A DNA stretch of 64,000 nucleotides, from assembly GCF_000146325.1 (NCBI RefSeq), contig NZ_GL397067.1, positions 598,126 to 662,125 of the forward strand, given 5' to 3'. The position numbers were made by a program, and so were the translations under genes. The stretch's first letter is position 1, and each line of letters begins with the position of its first letter. Source of the stretch: Pediococcus acidilactici DSM 20284 (GTDB taxonomy: Bacteria > Bacillota > Bacilli > Lactobacillales > Lactobacillaceae). The notes beneath the pieces are model-generated. The model saw nothing but the letters and a program-made list of their open reading frames with translations, had not been told where the DNA came from and made no database searches. Shown one piece after another: positions 28,302 to 38,005 of this stretch.

Positions 28302-29002
28302 GCTTGCTTCCCTTCCATCTTAAATAAATCAATTAGCATGTTGGCAGAACGTTTTCCCGCCTCAATGATAAATTCATCAAAGGATACTCCAGCTTCGTCA
28401 TCCCCCGTGTCAGACATCGCCCGGACTACGATAAACGGCTTATGGAACTGGTGGGCAACTTGTCCGATGGCTGCCCCTTCCATTTCACAACATAACGCAT
28501 CGGGGAAATGGTCTAAAATTGCTTGGACCTTTTCTTGACTCGCAATAAATTGGTCTCCCGTGACGATTAATCCAGTTTTCACGTTTAAGTTAGTATCCTG
28601 AGCGGCTTGTTTAAACTTTTCTATTAACGCTGAATCCGCTGCATAACGGGCAACATCTTGTTCTGGTAATTGACCGTAAGCGTACCCAAACGCAGTTGCG
28701 TCCACGTCATGATAGGCAACTTCCGCAGACAACACCACGTCGCCTACCGCAAGTCCCTGTCCAATTCCACCAGCAGAACCGGAATGAATTAACGCATCGA
28801 CTTTAAAATTAGTAATCAAAATTGCAGCAGTAATCCCAGCTTCAACTTTGCCAATTCCAGAGCGGACTAGCACAACTTCGACATCTTCAATACGGCCTTC
28901 GTAAAAAATGACCCCGTTAATATCCGTTTGTTTAGTTAGCTCAAGATTTTCCTTAAGCGCCTTAATTTCTTCTTCCATTGCGCAAATTACGCCATACTTC
29001 AT
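28298..29002 (-). CDS. mtnN: 5'-methylthioadenosine/S-adenosylhomocysteine nucleosidase
   Basis: This enzyme cleaves adenine from MTA and SAH, clearing SAM by-products and yielding S-ribosylhomocysteine, the precursor of AI-2. The 234-residue product has the catalytic Glu region AMEEEIKAL, HSGSAGGIG, CCEMEGAAIGQVAHQF and the catalytic Asp region VRAMSDTGDD. I chose the ATG at 29000-29002 (MKYGVICAMEEE) with AGGTGG 8 nt upstream; a GTG four codons earlier sits in the ribosome binding site. It overlaps the desulfurase start by 4 nt. Confidence 0.95.
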   Translation of the reverse strand: MKYGVICAMEEEIKALKENLELTKQTDINGVIFYEGRIEDVEVVLVRSGIGKVEAGITAAILITNFKVDALIHSGSAGGIGQGLAVGDVVLSAEVAYHDVDATAFGYAYGQLPEQDVARYAADSALIEKFKQAAQDTNLNVKTGLIVTGDQFIASQEKVQAILDHFPDALCCEMEGAAIGQVAHQFHKPFIVVRAMSDTGDDEAGVSFDEFIIEAGKRSANMLIDLFKMEGKQA

Positions 29003-29014
29003 CTTCTTTTCCAC

Positions 29015-29266
29015 CTATCCTATAAAAAATAAAACGAGAAATACTAATACAATTCCCACCGCTAAAAGTGCAATTGCAATGTTGAGTTTCTTTGCTAAAG
29101 CGCGACTTTTTTCTTCAGCAATCTCGTCGGTACTAAACCGCTGTTCGCGACTCGTCCGTAACCGTGATTCATTTTTAGAATCTTCATTTGCAGAAGTTTC
29201 CTCCGGCGCCTTTTGTGCGTGAATTTTTTTCTGGTATTCCGCACGGGTTTGATTCTTTTCGTCCAA
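29015..29266 (-). CDS. Hypothetical protein with C-terminal membrane segment
   Basis: I do not recognise a domain in this 83-residue product. The first two thirds are hydrophilic and charged (LRTSREQRFSTDEIAEEK), and the end is one hydrophobic helix (IAIALLAVGIVLVFLVLFFIG), as in tail-anchored proteins. I chose the TTG at 29264-29266 because AGGTGA lies 5-6 nt upstream; that site overlaps the nudF stop codon, so translation is coupled. A longer frame from a TTG at 29296 has no ribosome binding site. It lies between nudF and mtnN. Confidence 0.75.
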   Translation of the reverse strand: MDEKNQTRAEYQKKIHAQKAPEETSANEDSKNESRLRTSREQRFSTDEIAEEKSRALAKKLNIAIALLAVGIVLVFLVLFFIG

Positions 29267-29274
29267 AAAATCAC

Positions 29275-29814
29275 CTACTTTGTGGTCGCCTGCCAATGGT
29301 AAATTGCAAGCACCGTTTTTGCATCTTCAATTTTACCGTCTTCGATTGCTTTTAGCGCTTCGGATAGTGAAAGTTCAAAAACTTTTAAGTTTTCACCTTG
29401 ATCCCGCGGTAATTTATCTTCCACCGGTTTTAAATCAGTTGCCTTATAAACCGTCATGTATTCGTCCGTAAAGCCTGGTGCGGAATAAAAGCCGACCATT
29501 TTTTCGATCTTTCCGGCAGCGTAGCCCGTTTCTTCATTTAATTCACGCTTAGCGGTTTCTAAAAAATCTTCACCTGGTTCCACTTTGCCAGCGGGAATTT
29601 CAATCGTTGGTTTAGCAACTGGTGCCCGCCATTGTTTTTCAAAAAGGGCTTTACCGTCTGCAGTCAGCGCCAAGATTGCAATCGCATCCTGGTGTTTGAC
29701 TACGTCTCGATTAGCCAACGTGCCATCCGGTAACTCTACCGTTTGTTGGTAAACGTCAACAATTTCTCCCTTATACCGGGAAACTGACTTAACTACTTTT
29801 TCTTCTAAATCCAT
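29275..29814 (-). CDS. nudF: ADP-ribose pyrophosphatase, NUDIX family
   Basis: This hydrolase cleaves ADP-ribose to AMP and ribose-5-phosphate. The 179-residue protein carries the NUDIX box GKVEPGEDFLETAKRELNEE followed by TG, with all consensus Glu residues, and the YKGEIVDVYQQTVELPDG N-terminal strand pattern of the ADP-ribose subgroup. It overlaps the cold-shock gene upstream by 1 nt (TAATG). Confidence 0.93.
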   Translation of the reverse strand: MDLEEKVVKSVSRYKGEIVDVYQQTVELPDGTLANRDVVKHQDAIAILALTADGKALFEKQWRAPVAKPTIEIPAGKVEPGEDFLETAKRELNEETGYAAGKIEKMVGFYSAPGFTDEYMTVYKATDLKPVEDKLPRDQGENLKVFELSLSEALKAIEDGKIEDAKTVLAIYHWQATTK

Positions 29815-30026
29815 TAATCCTGTTCTCCCTTACGAAATACTTTTACAGCCACCAATCCTTTGGGACCCTCAGCCACCATTAACTGGACGACCTCGTTTTC
29901 ATCTAAAGTTTTAAAATCATCGGATTGTACCGCACTATAATGTACAAAAGCCTTTTCCCCGTTGTCAAGCTCGATGAAGCCGTAACCTTTGGTTTTATCA
30001 AAGCTCGTTACCGTACCAGTTTCCAA
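29814..30026 (-). CDS. Cold shock protein (CSD domain)
   Basis: This small OB-fold RNA/DNA-binding protein has RNP1 (KGYGFIE) and RNP2 (AFVHYSA). I chose the TTG at 30024-30026 (METGTVTSFDKTKGYGF) because AAGGAG lies 8 nt upstream; a GTG three codons earlier touches that site. At 70 residues it has the usual length, though it is less basic and aromatic than CspA-type proteins (VTSFDKTKG instead of VKWFNAEKG). It heads the nudF-mtnN cluster after the ileS terminator. Confidence 0.9.
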   Translation of the reverse strand: METGTVTSFDKTKGYGFIELDNGEKAFVHYSAVQSDDFKTLDENEVVQLMVAEGPKGLVAVKVFRKGEQD

Positions 30027-30085
30027 ATTGCCCACTCCTTTTATTATTTAATACCATCATAATCGTGAGAACTACTTCTGTAAAT

Positions 30086-30115
30086 TAAAAAAGAGACTGA
30101 ATTTTTCAGCCTCTA
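30086..30115 (-). terminator. Rho-independent terminator after ileS
   Basis: On the minus strand AGAGGCTGAA pairs with TTCAGTCTCT and is followed by T6. It ends the dcw-ileS transcript. Confidence 0.8.
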
Positions 30116-30181
30116 ATTTTAGAGCGTTAGTTATGGGCAAGTTTTTTCAAATATACCCGCCCTTTTAAATCTAACGGCGCC

Positions 30182-32983
30182 CTATTTTTCTTCAAAACCT
30201 TCGGTAACTGCTTCCGGATAATACTTTGTAACGATTGCAGCACAGCTAGCACATAAGGTTGGGAAGTGTTCGTCACTACCAACATCCGTCTTCGTCATTC
30301 GGCACCGTTCGCAAACTTCTCCTTCAGCAGGTGTGATTTGAACCGCAACTTGACCGTCAAAACTTGCCGCATCTTCAGGAGCTTCTGCGAGGTCCCGAAC
30401 TTCTAATTGCGAAACAATCAAGATCAACCGCAAGTCGACGTTTAATTCGTCAACAACTTGCTTAGTAGCTTCGTCAAGGTACAAGGTTGCCTTTGCTTCC
30501 ATTGATTTACCAATCATCTTTTGGTCCCGTGCTTCTTCAAGAGCCTTTAAGACGTGAGTCCGTAACTTCTTGACGGTTTGCCACTTAGCCAACAGGTCTG
30601 CTGCCCCGGATAATTCTTGCACTTCTGGCATTTCAGCAAGCTGGACAAATTCTTCCGGTTCAGAGAGGAACTGCCAAATTTCTTCCGTAGTGTGTGGTAG
30701 AACTGGCGTCATTAACTTCGTCAAACCGACTAAAATTTGGTAGAAGACGGTTTGCATTGACCGGCGTTTCAAACTATCTTCCGGTTCAATATAAACGACG
30801 TCCTTCGCAAAGTCGAGGTAGAACGCGGAAAGATCCGTAATGATGTAGTTCATCAACGCCTTGTAAATTTCAATGAAATTATATTGGTCGTAATCTTGCC
30901 GAATTTCCTTAACTAATTCGTTAAACCGGACTAACATGTAACGATCTTCTGGTTGCAAGTCAGCGTAAGCTACGGTATTAGCTTGAGGATCAAAGTCCGC
31001 CGTGTTTGCTAATAGGTAACGGATTGTATTCCGGATCTTCTTGTAAGAATCTGAAATCTTTACAAAGTTATCTTGCGAAACCCGCACGTCAGACGATGAA
31101 TCAATGGAAAGTACCCATAACCGAATGATTTCAGCACCCATCTTTTTAATGATGTCTGCTGGCACAATTGTGTTACCTAAGGACTTACTCATCTTATGGC
31201 CCTGTCCGTCAAGGGTAAAGCCTTGCGAAATCACCTGCTTGTATGGTGCGTGACCCGACATCGCCACACTAGTAATCAAACTAGAGTTGAACCAGCCGCG
31301 GTATTGGTCAGAACCTTCCAAAGTCAGGTCAGCCGGATACTTCAAGTAATCGCGTTTTGCCAAAACCCCTTGATGTGAAGAACCGGAGTCGAACCAAACG
31401 TCCATAATATCGGTTTCCTTGGTAAACGTTCCGTTTGGTGAATGTTCGCTAGTGTAGCCTTCTGGTAGCAAGTCCTTAGCATCCCATTCAAACCAGATGT
31501 CAGAACCATGTTTTTCAAATAGTTCCGCAACGTGTTCGATCGTTTCCCCATTCATGATTGGCGTACCGTCTTCAGCGTAGAAGATTGGTAGTGGCACACC
31601 CCAAACCCGTTGACGAGAGATTACCCAGTCGCCACGGTCCCGGATCATGTTGTGGAGTCGTTTTTGACCCCATTCTGGGAGGAACTTAACGTCTTTTAAC
31701 GCGTCCAAGATTTGATCACGAATTTTGTCTACCGAAGCAAACCATTGTGGAGTAGCCCGGAAAATAATTGGCTTCTTAGTCCGCCAATCAAACGGATAAC
31801 TATGTGTGTAATCCATCTGCTTAAGCAAAGCGTTAGTTGCTTTTAACTTGTTCAAGGCAATTTCATTAGCATCTTCGTAGAAGACCCCTTCAAAATCAGG
31901 ACCCGCTTCAGCAGTGAGGTAACCACGATCATCGACTGGTACAAAAATATCGAGGCCGTATTCTTTACCAACCCCGAAATCGTCTTCCCCAAAGCCAGGT
32001 GCCGTATGAACTAATCCCGTTCCGGAATCTAAGGTTACGAAGTCCCCTAACATAACCACTAGCTTGCGATCACTATCAAATGGGTGGAGCGCCGTAATGT
32101 TTTCTAACTCCTGCCCGCGAACCGTCTTGATGGTTTCAACGTCTTGCCACCCAAATTGTTCAGTAGCGTAACTCAACCGGTCCGTGGCAATCACAAATTT
32201 GCGGTCGTCACCCGCGGGTTTCACAACGGAATAATCAAAACCAGCATCAATGGTAATTCCTTCTGAAGCCGGAATGGTCCATGGAGTCGTTGTCCAAACT
32301 ACGAAGTAAGTGTCTTGATCCAAGACGCCCTTACCATCGCTTACTCGTTCCGCATAAAAAGCAGATGGCGAAGTAACGTCGTGATACTCAACTTCCGCTT
32401 CTGCCATTGCCGATTCGGAAGACCATGACCAAAATACGGGCTTTTTACCGCGATAAATCAAGCCTAACTCAACCATTTTAGCAAAAGTCCGAATTTCTTC
32501 TGCTTCAAAAGATGGTTGCAAAGTTAAGTATGGGTTATCCCATTCGGCAGCTACTCCCAAACGCTTGAAGTCTTCGCGTTGCTTGTCAACTTGTTTTAAG
32601 GCGTAATCGCGACATAATTTACGGAATTCAGCCGTCGACATTTTTTTACGGTCGTGGCCTTCCTTAGTTAATTGTTGTTCAATCGGTAAACCATGCGTAT
32701 CCCAACCCGGAACGTACGGGCTCCGAAAACCACTCATTGATTTATATCGGACGATAATATCCTTAGAAATCTTGTTCATCGCGTGACCCATGTGAATGTT
32801 TCCGTTGGCATATGGCGGTCCGTCATGAAGAACAAAACTTGGCTTGCCCTCATTTAATTTTTGCCGTTGTTCATAAACTTTGTTTTCAAACCAAACGTCT
32901 TCGCGTTTCTTTTCGTTTACCGGAAGATTTCCGCGCATTTTAAACTTGGTTTTTCCTAGATTTAAAGTATCTTTAACCCGCAC
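30182..32983 (-). CDS. ileS: Isoleucyl-tRNA synthetase
   Basis: This class I enzyme charges tRNA-Ile with isoleucine. The 933-residue protein has the HIGH motif as HMGH (about 64-67, in [14 protein letters not shown]), the KMSKS motif in [10 protein letters not shown], a CP1 editing domain, and a C-terminal zinc site (CERCRM and LCASC). I chose the GTG at 32981-32983 ([14 protein letters not shown]) by alignment with the known Bacillus start; a GTG three codons earlier has AGGA in range and cannot be excluded. Expression should be under the T-box leader directly upstream. Confidence 0.96.
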   Translation of the reverse strand: MRVKDTLNLGKTKFKMRGNLPVNEKKREDVWFENKVYEQRQKLNEGKPSFVLHDGPPYANGNIHMGHAMNKISKDIIVRYKSMSGFRSPYVPGWDTHGLPIEQQLTKEGHDRKKMSTAEFRKLCRDYALKQVDKQREDFKRLGVAAEWDNPYLTLQPSFEAEEIRTFAKMVELGLIYRGKKPVFWSWSSESAMAEAEVEYHDVTSPSAFYAERVSDGKGVLDQDTYFVVWTTTPWTIPASEGITIDAGFDYSVVKPAGDDRKFVIATDRLSYATEQFGWQDVETIKTVRGQELENITALHPFDSDRKLVVMLGDFVTLDSGTGLVHTAPGFGEDDFGVGKEYGLDIFVPVDDRGYLTAEAGPDFEGVFYEDANEIALNKLKATNALLKQMDYTHSYPFDWRTKKPIIFRATPQWFASVDKIRDQILDALKDVKFLPEWGQKRLHNMIRDRGDWVISRQRVWGVPLPIFYAEDGTPIMNGETIEHVAELFEKHGSDIWFEWDAKDLLPEGYTSEHSPNGTFTKETDIMDVWFDSGSSHQGVLAKRDYLKYPADLTLEGSDQYRGWFNSSLITSVAMSGHAPYKQVISQGFTLDGQGHKMSKSLGNTIVPADIIKKMGAEIIRLWVLSIDSSSDVRVSQDNFVKISDSYKKIRNTIRYLLANTADFDPQANTVAYADLQPEDRYMLVRFNELVKEIRQDYDQYNFIEIYKALMNYIITDLSAFYLDFAKDVVYIEPEDSLKRRSMQTVFYQILVGLTKLMTPVLPHTTEEIWQFLSEPEEFVQLAEMPEVQELSGAADLLAKWQTVKKLRTHVLKALEEARDQKMIGKSMEAKATLYLDEATKQVVDELNVDLRLILIVSQLEVRDLAEAPEDAASFDGQVAVQITPAEGEVCERCRMTKTDVGSDEHFPTLCASCAAIVTKYYPEAVTEGFEEK

Positions 32984-33030
32984 TAAAATCACTCGCTTTC
33001 CTAAGTATTATTCTTGAAATTTTAGACAAT

Positions 33031-33250
33031 AAAAAAGACTCCATCCCTACTAGGGACGAAGTCAAATCGTGGTACCACCCAAATTCAAGGACGTTAAAAA
33101 CGTCCTCCTCATTTTCCCATAACGGTGGAAACCGACAGCGTCTACTAAATACTTCAACGCTGCACTCAAAAGTGATTGTCCTTCTAACTAGCAGACTAAC
33201 CTCACACCAACGTTAGCTCGCTGAACTGCTGATTGCTAGAAGTCCCTCTT
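33031..33250 (-). ncRNA. T-box riboswitch controlling ileS (Ile specifier)
   Basis: The minus strand holds the conserved T-box GGGTGGTACCACG (33080-33068), the Stem I apical GGTGTGA, a candidate ATC isoleucine specifier followed by a purine (33176-33174), and a terminator (33031-33063) with stem GACTTCGTCCC/GGGATGGAGTC and T6. Uncharged tRNA-Ile would stabilise the antiterminator and allow ileS transcription. Its 5' end is only about 10 nt after the divIVA stop, so either the dcw transcript reads into it or a promoter lies inside divIVA. Confidence 0.93.
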
Positions 33251-33260
33251 TTTTTACGTT

Positions 33261-33989
33261 TTATTTTTTAGGATTTACGTGGAACCCTTGGTCAGTGGGT
33301 TTCCCCTGTTCGTTAGGTTGATCTTCTGGAAAGACCACCACCGTTTTTAGCTCATCTTCTTTGGGCTCTACAGCAGGTGTGTCCGGATCAATTTTCCCAA
33401 CTTCTTCTGAGTGTACACTGTTTTCCTGAATAATGTCAAGCGCTCCGCTATTCCGCATTGCTTCCTTGATTTCACCAATCGTTAGCAATTCATCAGAACT
33501 CAATAAGTTATCCCAATCGCGTCCCTTGATCATTTGTAATTGTGATTCAAGAAGTACTTCCAGCTTTTGCCGGAAACTACGGGCTTGTTTTTTCAAGTCG
33601 TCAGTTGCCACAATAACCTTTTGAGCTTTGCCAGCAGCTTCGCCGATATAGCCGTCCGCTTTTTTGTGCGCATTTTTGACCACTACTTCAGCTTCTTTTT
33701 GAGCTTCTTTAGCAGTGAATTCCGCTTCCCGTTTAGAACTAATTTTAACCTTATCCGCGGCATCTTGGGCTACCATAATCGACTTGTTCAAGGATTCCTT
33801 CATCTCGTCGAAATATTCCACCCGGCTCTTGGCTTCGGCTAATTGGCGCCGTAACGAATCAATTTCATCATGCAAACGCCGTTGTTCAAAAGCAACGTCA
33901 TCTAAAAATTCGTCAACTTCGTCGGGGTTATACCCGCGCATTTTGTTGGAAAAGTGTTTTTGTTGTATATCTTGTGGTTCAATTGCCAT
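33261..33989 (-). CDS. divIVA: Cell division initiation protein DivIVA
   Basis: This is a coiled-coil scaffold that recognises negatively curved membrane at poles and septa. The 242-residue protein has the N-terminal lipid-binding domain (IQQKHFSNKMRGYNPDEVDEFL), then long coiled coils (about 35-165) and an acidic low-complexity tail (VEPKEDELKTVVVFPEDQ). It follows ylmH after 23 nt and is last in the dcw cluster before the ileS T-box, the standard order in lactobacilli. Confidence 0.95.
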   Translation of the reverse strand: MAIEPQDIQQKHFSNKMRGYNPDEVDEFLDDVAFEQRRLHDEIDSLRRQLAEAKSRVEYFDEMKESLNKSIMVAQDAADKVKISSKREAEFTAKEAQKEAEVVVKNAHKKADGYIGEAAGKAQKVIVATDDLKKQARSFRQKLEVLLESQLQMIKGRDWDNLLSSDELLTIGEIKEAMRNSGALDIIQENSVHSEEVGKIDPDTPAVEPKEDELKTVVVFPEDQPNEQGKPTDQGFHVNPKK

Positions 33990-34012
33990 CTGAATAAAAC
34001 CTCCGTAAATCG

Positions 34013-34798
34013 CTACCTAGTTTTAATTAAATCTAGTTGGGTTTTTAGCTTATCTTTTTTTGTTTTACCTAAAACTTCCACAAGCTTAATCCTACCATAT
34101 TTTCGAACTGAAATGACATCATTTCTCGCAATTATTGTGTCTGCTTTTTCATCAATCATCCAGTTTAATTGAACTTGGCGGTGCTCAATCAACTCCTTAG
34201 CACGGTGACGAGAGATCGAAAAGGCGGTGGCCACTATCGAATCCAGTCGTAACGACGCAAGCGTCACTTGCGTTCTTTCCCAATCATTAACCGGTGTAAG
34301 TATCTCGGATGGGGTTGCCAGCTGCATCCGTACTTTAATCCGTCCAATTCGCGTAATCTCATTTGAAAAGAACTTCTCTAATTCACCGTTCGTGGCCACT
34401 TGCCAACGGTCTTGGTAATGAACAATATCGCCAAACGTATCCCGTTGAATCCCAGAATTCGCTAACGTGCCTAAAATCTGGCGATGTTCCAATTCCGCGA
34501 ATTTAACCGGATAATCAATTTCAAATATTTCAACTAGAAAATCCGCCTTTTCCGGAACAAAGTATTGGGGGTAAATCAAGCCCCGCTGGTTTTCTGCATT
34601 GGTAAATCCACCAAAAAAGGATAATTGTAATTCTTCATCCCGGTTAACCAGCGTCGTTAAAATGTGTTGTTGCCTTGGATTTAAAAAGTTGGTTAAAATA
34701 GACCGGTTTTGATCCTTGGCTTCTTGCACCAGCGCACTGAATTCTTCAATTACCGGTTGTTCATCCGGACGGAAGTGCTGACCAATCGGATTATCCAT
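34013..34798 (-). CDS. ylmH: YlmH, S4-domain RNA-binding protein
   Basis: This is a conserved RNA-binding protein encoded with division genes; the family has been linked to ribosome-associated quality control. The 261-residue protein has an N-terminal YlmH domain (QQHILTTLVNRDEELQLSFF, GIQRDTFGDI) and a C-terminal S4 domain (RLDSIVATAFSISRHRAKEL). It overlaps the yggT end by 8 nt and precedes divIVA. Confidence 0.93.
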   Translation of the reverse strand: MDNPIGQHFRPDEQPVIEEFSALVQEAKDQNRSILTNFLNPRQQHILTTLVNRDEELQLSFFGGFTNAENQRGLIYPQYFVPEKADFLVEIFEIDYPVKFAELEHRQILGTLANSGIQRDTFGDIVHYQDRWQVATNGELEKFFSNEITRIGRIKVRMQLATPSEILTPVNDWERTQVTLASLRLDSIVATAFSISRHRAKELIEHRQVQLNWMIDEKADTIIARNDVISVRKYGRIKLVEVLGKTKKDKLKTQLDLIKTR

Positions 34799-35072
34799 AA
34801 ACCGTCACACCAAATAGCAGTGCTTCAATGTAGGTAAGCCCGTTAGAACACAATTCTAATACTAACAGAGCCAGAATTGGCGAAAAATCGATTCCCAAAA
34901 TTGGTGGGATAAATCTAAACCAGCTCATGTATGGCTGACAAATTTTAGTCAACCACTGGCCAAATGCAGATTGATAGGCACCTGGAAGCCAGGACATCAA
35001 TACCCAAATAAAAATCAGCATCATGTAAATTTGGATTGCCCAGTGTAGTAATTGAAAAATTAACGCAATCAT
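34791..35072 (-). CDS. YggT family membrane protein (YlmG)
   Basis: This 93-residue protein has two YggT-type hydrophobic segments (LLHWAIQIYMMLIFIWVLMS and IDFSPILALLVLELC) and the family pattern TKICQPYMSWFRFIPPILG. Its exact role is unknown; homologues affect septum and nucleoid organisation. It follows ftsZ with only 75 nt between, where sepF is normally found, and overlaps ylmH. Confidence 0.92.
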   Translation of the reverse strand: MIALIFQLLHWAIQIYMMLIFIWVLMSWLPGAYQSAFGQWLTKICQPYMSWFRFIPPILGIDFSPILALLVLELCSNGLTYIEALLFGVTVYG

Positions 35073-35107
35073 TATTTTTAATCACTCATTTCTTGTCATT
35101 ATGCAAT

Positions 35108-35138
35108 AAATGGGCTTGAGCCCTGCTCAAACCCATTT
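35108..35138 (-). terminator. Hairpin between ftsZ and yggT
   Basis: On the minus strand AAATGGGTTTGAGC and GCTCAAGCCCATTT form a 14-bp stem with one G-T pair and a 3-nt loop, followed only by ATTGC. It could be an attenuating terminator or an mRNA end-stabiliser for ftsZ rather than a full stop, because yggT has no visible promoter after it. Confidence 0.6.
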
Positions 35139-35147
35139 AAATACAAA

Positions 35148-36470
35148 TTATTTTCTACGACGTTTGAAAAATGGAGGTGTATCCAATGATTCATCGTCAG
35201 AACTTGTATTGTTATTATCGTTAAACGCGTTAAACTCTTTCTTTTCCACGTTCTTAAATTCATCATCACTTGGCGATGATGGGCGAACGGTAGAGGAGTT
35301 ATTTGATTGCCGAAGTTGCCAATCACCAAATGGATCGTTTGCAGCTTGTGTATTTTGGTTATTAGCTGCTCCATTATTATTAAGGTTATCAGTCGAACCA
35401 GCCCCGCGCATTTCAGTGTTTGCTGAAATGTTGTTTGTATTCGCAGTGTTTACACTACTTGGGTTCTCAAAAGAGGTGCGTGCTGGTTGACGGTGTAAAG
35501 ACGCTCTACCAGCTTTTTTATCAATCCCAGTAGCGATAACCGTTACCCGAACGCCATCCTTTAACTCTTCGTCGATTGAAGTCCCAAAGATGATGTTAAC
35601 GTCATCGTTAGCCGCTTCTGTAACGATTTGTGAAGCTGCTTGAGCTTCGAACAAGGAAAGGTCTGGGCCACCAGTGATGTTAAGCAAGACTTGTTCAGCA
35701 CCATCAATTGATGTTTCCAACAATGGTGAAGAGATTGCCTTCTTGGTTGCCTCTTCGGTCCGGTTTTCGCCATTTGCGGAACCAATTCCCATCAAAGCGG
35801 AACCTTGGTTTTGCATAACTGTCTTAACGTCAGCAAAGTCCAAGTTAACGTAACCTGGTGAAGTAATCAAATCAGAAATACCTTGCACACCTTGACGCAA
35901 AACGTTATCGGCTTCGTTGAAGGCTTCCATCATTGGCGTCTTCTTGTCAACTAAGTCAAGCAAGCGGTTATTTGCAATAATAATTAAAGTATCTACGTGT
36001 TCTTTAAGATTGCTTACCCCTTCAGCAGCAAAACGCGCACGTTTTGGTCCTTCGAAAGTAAATGGACGGGTAACCACCCCCACGGTAAGGGCACCTTGTT
36101 CTTTAGCAATTTTGGCTACCATTGGTGCAGCGCCGGTACCAGTACCGCCACCCATTCCGGCAGTAACGAAAATCATATCTGCGCCTTCTAAAGCTGAAGC
36201 AATTGTTTGTTGACTTTCTTCAGCAGCTTTAGCACCAACTTCAGGAGTTGATCCAGCACCTAGTCCCTTAGTTAATTTCGGTCCTAGTTGAATCTTTACG
36301 TCCGCATTTGACGCTTGTAAAGCTTGCACGTCGGTGTTAGCAACGATGAATTGTACCCCTTTGACACCTTCAGAAATCATCCGGTTTACGGCGTTACCAC
36401 CACCGCCACCAACACCAATAACTTTGATGTTAGCGCCTTTACTCTTGTTATCATCCATTGAAAATTCCAT
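35148..36470 (-). CDS. ftsZ: Cell division protein FtsZ
   Basis: This is the tubulin-like GTPase that forms the Z-ring. The 440-residue protein has the tubulin signature [10 protein letters not shown] (about 105-115), NTDVQAL, the T7 loop ([12 protein letters not shown]) and a C-terminal peptide [11 protein letters not shown] that binds FtsA and other anchors. Between them is a long Asn/Ser-rich linker (about 330-425). I chose the ATG at 36468-36470 with GGAGG 8 nt upstream; an ATG five codons earlier overlaps the ribosome binding site. It lies 23 nt after ftsA. Confidence 0.97.
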   Translation of the reverse strand: MEFSMDDNKSKGANIKVIGVGGGGGNAVNRMISEGVKGVQFIVANTDVQALQASNADVKIQLGPKLTKGLGAGSTPEVGAKAAEESQQTIASALEGADMIFVTAGMGGGTGTGAAPMVAKIAKEQGALTVGVVTRPFTFEGPKRARFAAEGVSNLKEHVDTLIIIANNRLLDLVDKKTPMMEAFNEADNVLRQGVQGISDLITSPGYVNLDFADVKTVMQNQGSALMGIGSANGENRTEEATKKAISSPLLETSIDGAEQVLLNITGGPDLSLFEAQAASQIVTEAANDDVNIIFGTSIDEELKDGVRVTVIATGIDKKAGRASLHRQPARTSFENPSSVNTANTNNISANTEMRGAGSTDNLNNNGAANNQNTQAANDPFGDWQLRQSNNSSTVRPSSPSDDEFKNVEKKEFNAFNDNNNTSSDDESLDTPPFFKRRRK

Positions 36471-36493
36471 GTTTAATTCCTCCATCGTTAATG

Positions 36494-37849
36494 TTAGTCA
36501 AAGAAATCACTAAACCATTTTTTGATTCCATCGAAGCGATTGGATGTCGCTTTTGGTGATGAATTACGTTCAACCGGTTTAGAGCGTTCTTGCGTTGGTT
36601 CAGGGTGCTTTACCGTTGCTTGAGCACGTTTAAATTTAGGTTTCTCATCCACAACTTCTTCTTGTGGCGTCTCTGAAACTGTCCGTTCACTTGAAACCAT
36701 CGCATTTTTCGCTAAGATATCAACGTCGCTCATCCGTCCTTCGTAATTTAGGATAGCTAGCGCCTGCGCAAAGGCGGGGTGTCTCAATCCCATTTGGTCA
36801 GGAACGTATAATTTAGCGTTAGTTTCGAAAATTCTTTCAACTAACTTTTCGATTCCAGGAAGGGCTGCCCCTCCACCGGTAATCACGATTCCACCTGGCA
36901 TGTCCAGTGCACCAATTTTATCTAATTGCTTCTTGATATTAGTTAAAATCTGTTCCAAACGTGCTTCAATAATCTCACTCAAATACTCTTCATCAACCGC
37001 AACCGGCTCGTTTTGGCCAACCACGTTAACCGGGAAGGTTTCCTTACCGGCTTCGCTAGCAACCGCGTAACCGTATTGTTGTTTAATTTGTTCCGCGTTA
37101 TCTAAAGAGGTGTTCAATACCACTGAGATATCCTTGGTTACAAATTGGCCACCCTCTTGTTCGACAAAAGTGTACTTGAGGTGGTGGTCATGAATCACTG
37201 CCACCGTCGACTGGCCTGCGCCTAAGTCTAACGTAATTGTACCAAAATCTTGTTCACCATCATTTAAGATTGTTTTACCCAGTGCTAGTGGATTAACTAC
37301 AACGTCCACCAAGTTCAGTCCCGCTTGACGAACCGCACTCTTCAAATTATGGATGATTGTTTTAGGTCCGGTAATCAATCCGCCGTTCATTTCCAGGCGA
37401 ACCCCTACCATCCCTCTTGGATCCTTGATACCGTCGAAACCGTCCACAATAAACTCATCCGGAAGCACATCTACCACTTCTTGTTCCGGAGGTAAATTAT
37501 GTACAGACGCCGCATTAGAAACTTCAATCACATCTTGATTATTAATCTCGCGTGAACTATCTGAGATAGCGATCATTCCCCGTACGGGTTCGATTCTTAA
37601 TAAATTAGCTGGAATACCAGCCACTACATCTTGGATTTGAATATTTGCTTTGCGCTCTGCAGTTTCAATAGCCCGCTTAATGGCAATCGCTGCCTTATCA
37701 ATATCAACGATTACACCACGATTGACTCCATCTGAGGGCTCTCTTCCCACACCAATAACGTTCATTTGTCCTTTGACATATTCAGCAACAATAACTTTTA
37801 TTGAGGTGGTTCCAATATCCAGTCCAACGTAAATTCCTGAATTATCCAT
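36494..37849 (-). CDS. ftsA: Cell division protein FtsA
   Basis: This actin-like ATPase anchors FtsZ to the membrane and recruits later division proteins. The 451-residue protein has [19 protein letters not shown] at the start, the SHS2 domain, the phosphate motif [28 protein letters not shown] and a C-terminal amphipathic helix ([13 protein letters not shown]). AGGAGG lies before ATG. It is 156 nt after ftsQ, long enough for an internal promoter. The Glu/Pro/Ser-rich tail linker (about 385-435) is typical of lactobacilli. Confidence 0.96.
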   Translation of the reverse strand: MDNSGIYVGLDIGTTSIKVIVAEYVKGQMNVIGVGREPSDGVNRGVIVDIDKAAIAIKRAIETAERKANIQIQDVVAGIPANLLRIEPVRGMIAISDSSREINNQDVIEVSNAASVHNLPPEQEVVDVLPDEFIVDGFDGIKDPRGMVGVRLEMNGGLITGPKTIIHNLKSAVRQAGLNLVDVVVNPLALGKTILNDGEQDFGTITLDLGAGQSTVAVIHDHHLKYTFVEQEGGQFVTKDISVVLNTSLDNAEQIKQQYGYAVASEAGKETFPVNVVGQNEPVAVDEEYLSEIIEARLEQILTNIKKQLDKIGALDMPGGIVITGGGAALPGIEKLVERIFETNAKLYVPDQMGLRHPAFAQALAILNYEGRMSDVDILAKNAMVSSERTVSETPQEEVVDEKPKFKRAQATVKHPEPTQERSKPVERNSSPKATSNRFDGIKKWFSDFFD

Positions 37850-37910
37850 AATAAAGGAACCTCCTAGTCGTTTAACTGTTTCATTTATATACTTATCACA
37901 TATATTAATT

Positions 37911-37919
37911 AGTTTACCA
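37911..37919 (-). promoter_or_regulatory. Candidate extended -10 promoter for ftsA-ftsZ
   Basis: On the minus strand TGG-TAAACT lies in the ftsQ-ftsA gap, with a weak TTCTAA 17 nt upstream of the hexamer. Internal promoters before ftsA are known in other bacteria; the match here is modest. Confidence 0.35.
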
Positions 37920-38005
37920 TATTCATTCTTTATTTAGAACGCAGAATTCCACTAAAATTACAGCTTATTTCAACTAATTGCCGGTCAAAATGGTTCTTAG
38001 CCCTC

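Noticed and set aside
35099..35374. A minus-strand frame across the ftsZ end as a sepF remnant
   Set aside because: It is a shifted frame of ftsZ with no SepF-like residues; the gap itself is too short for a remnant.
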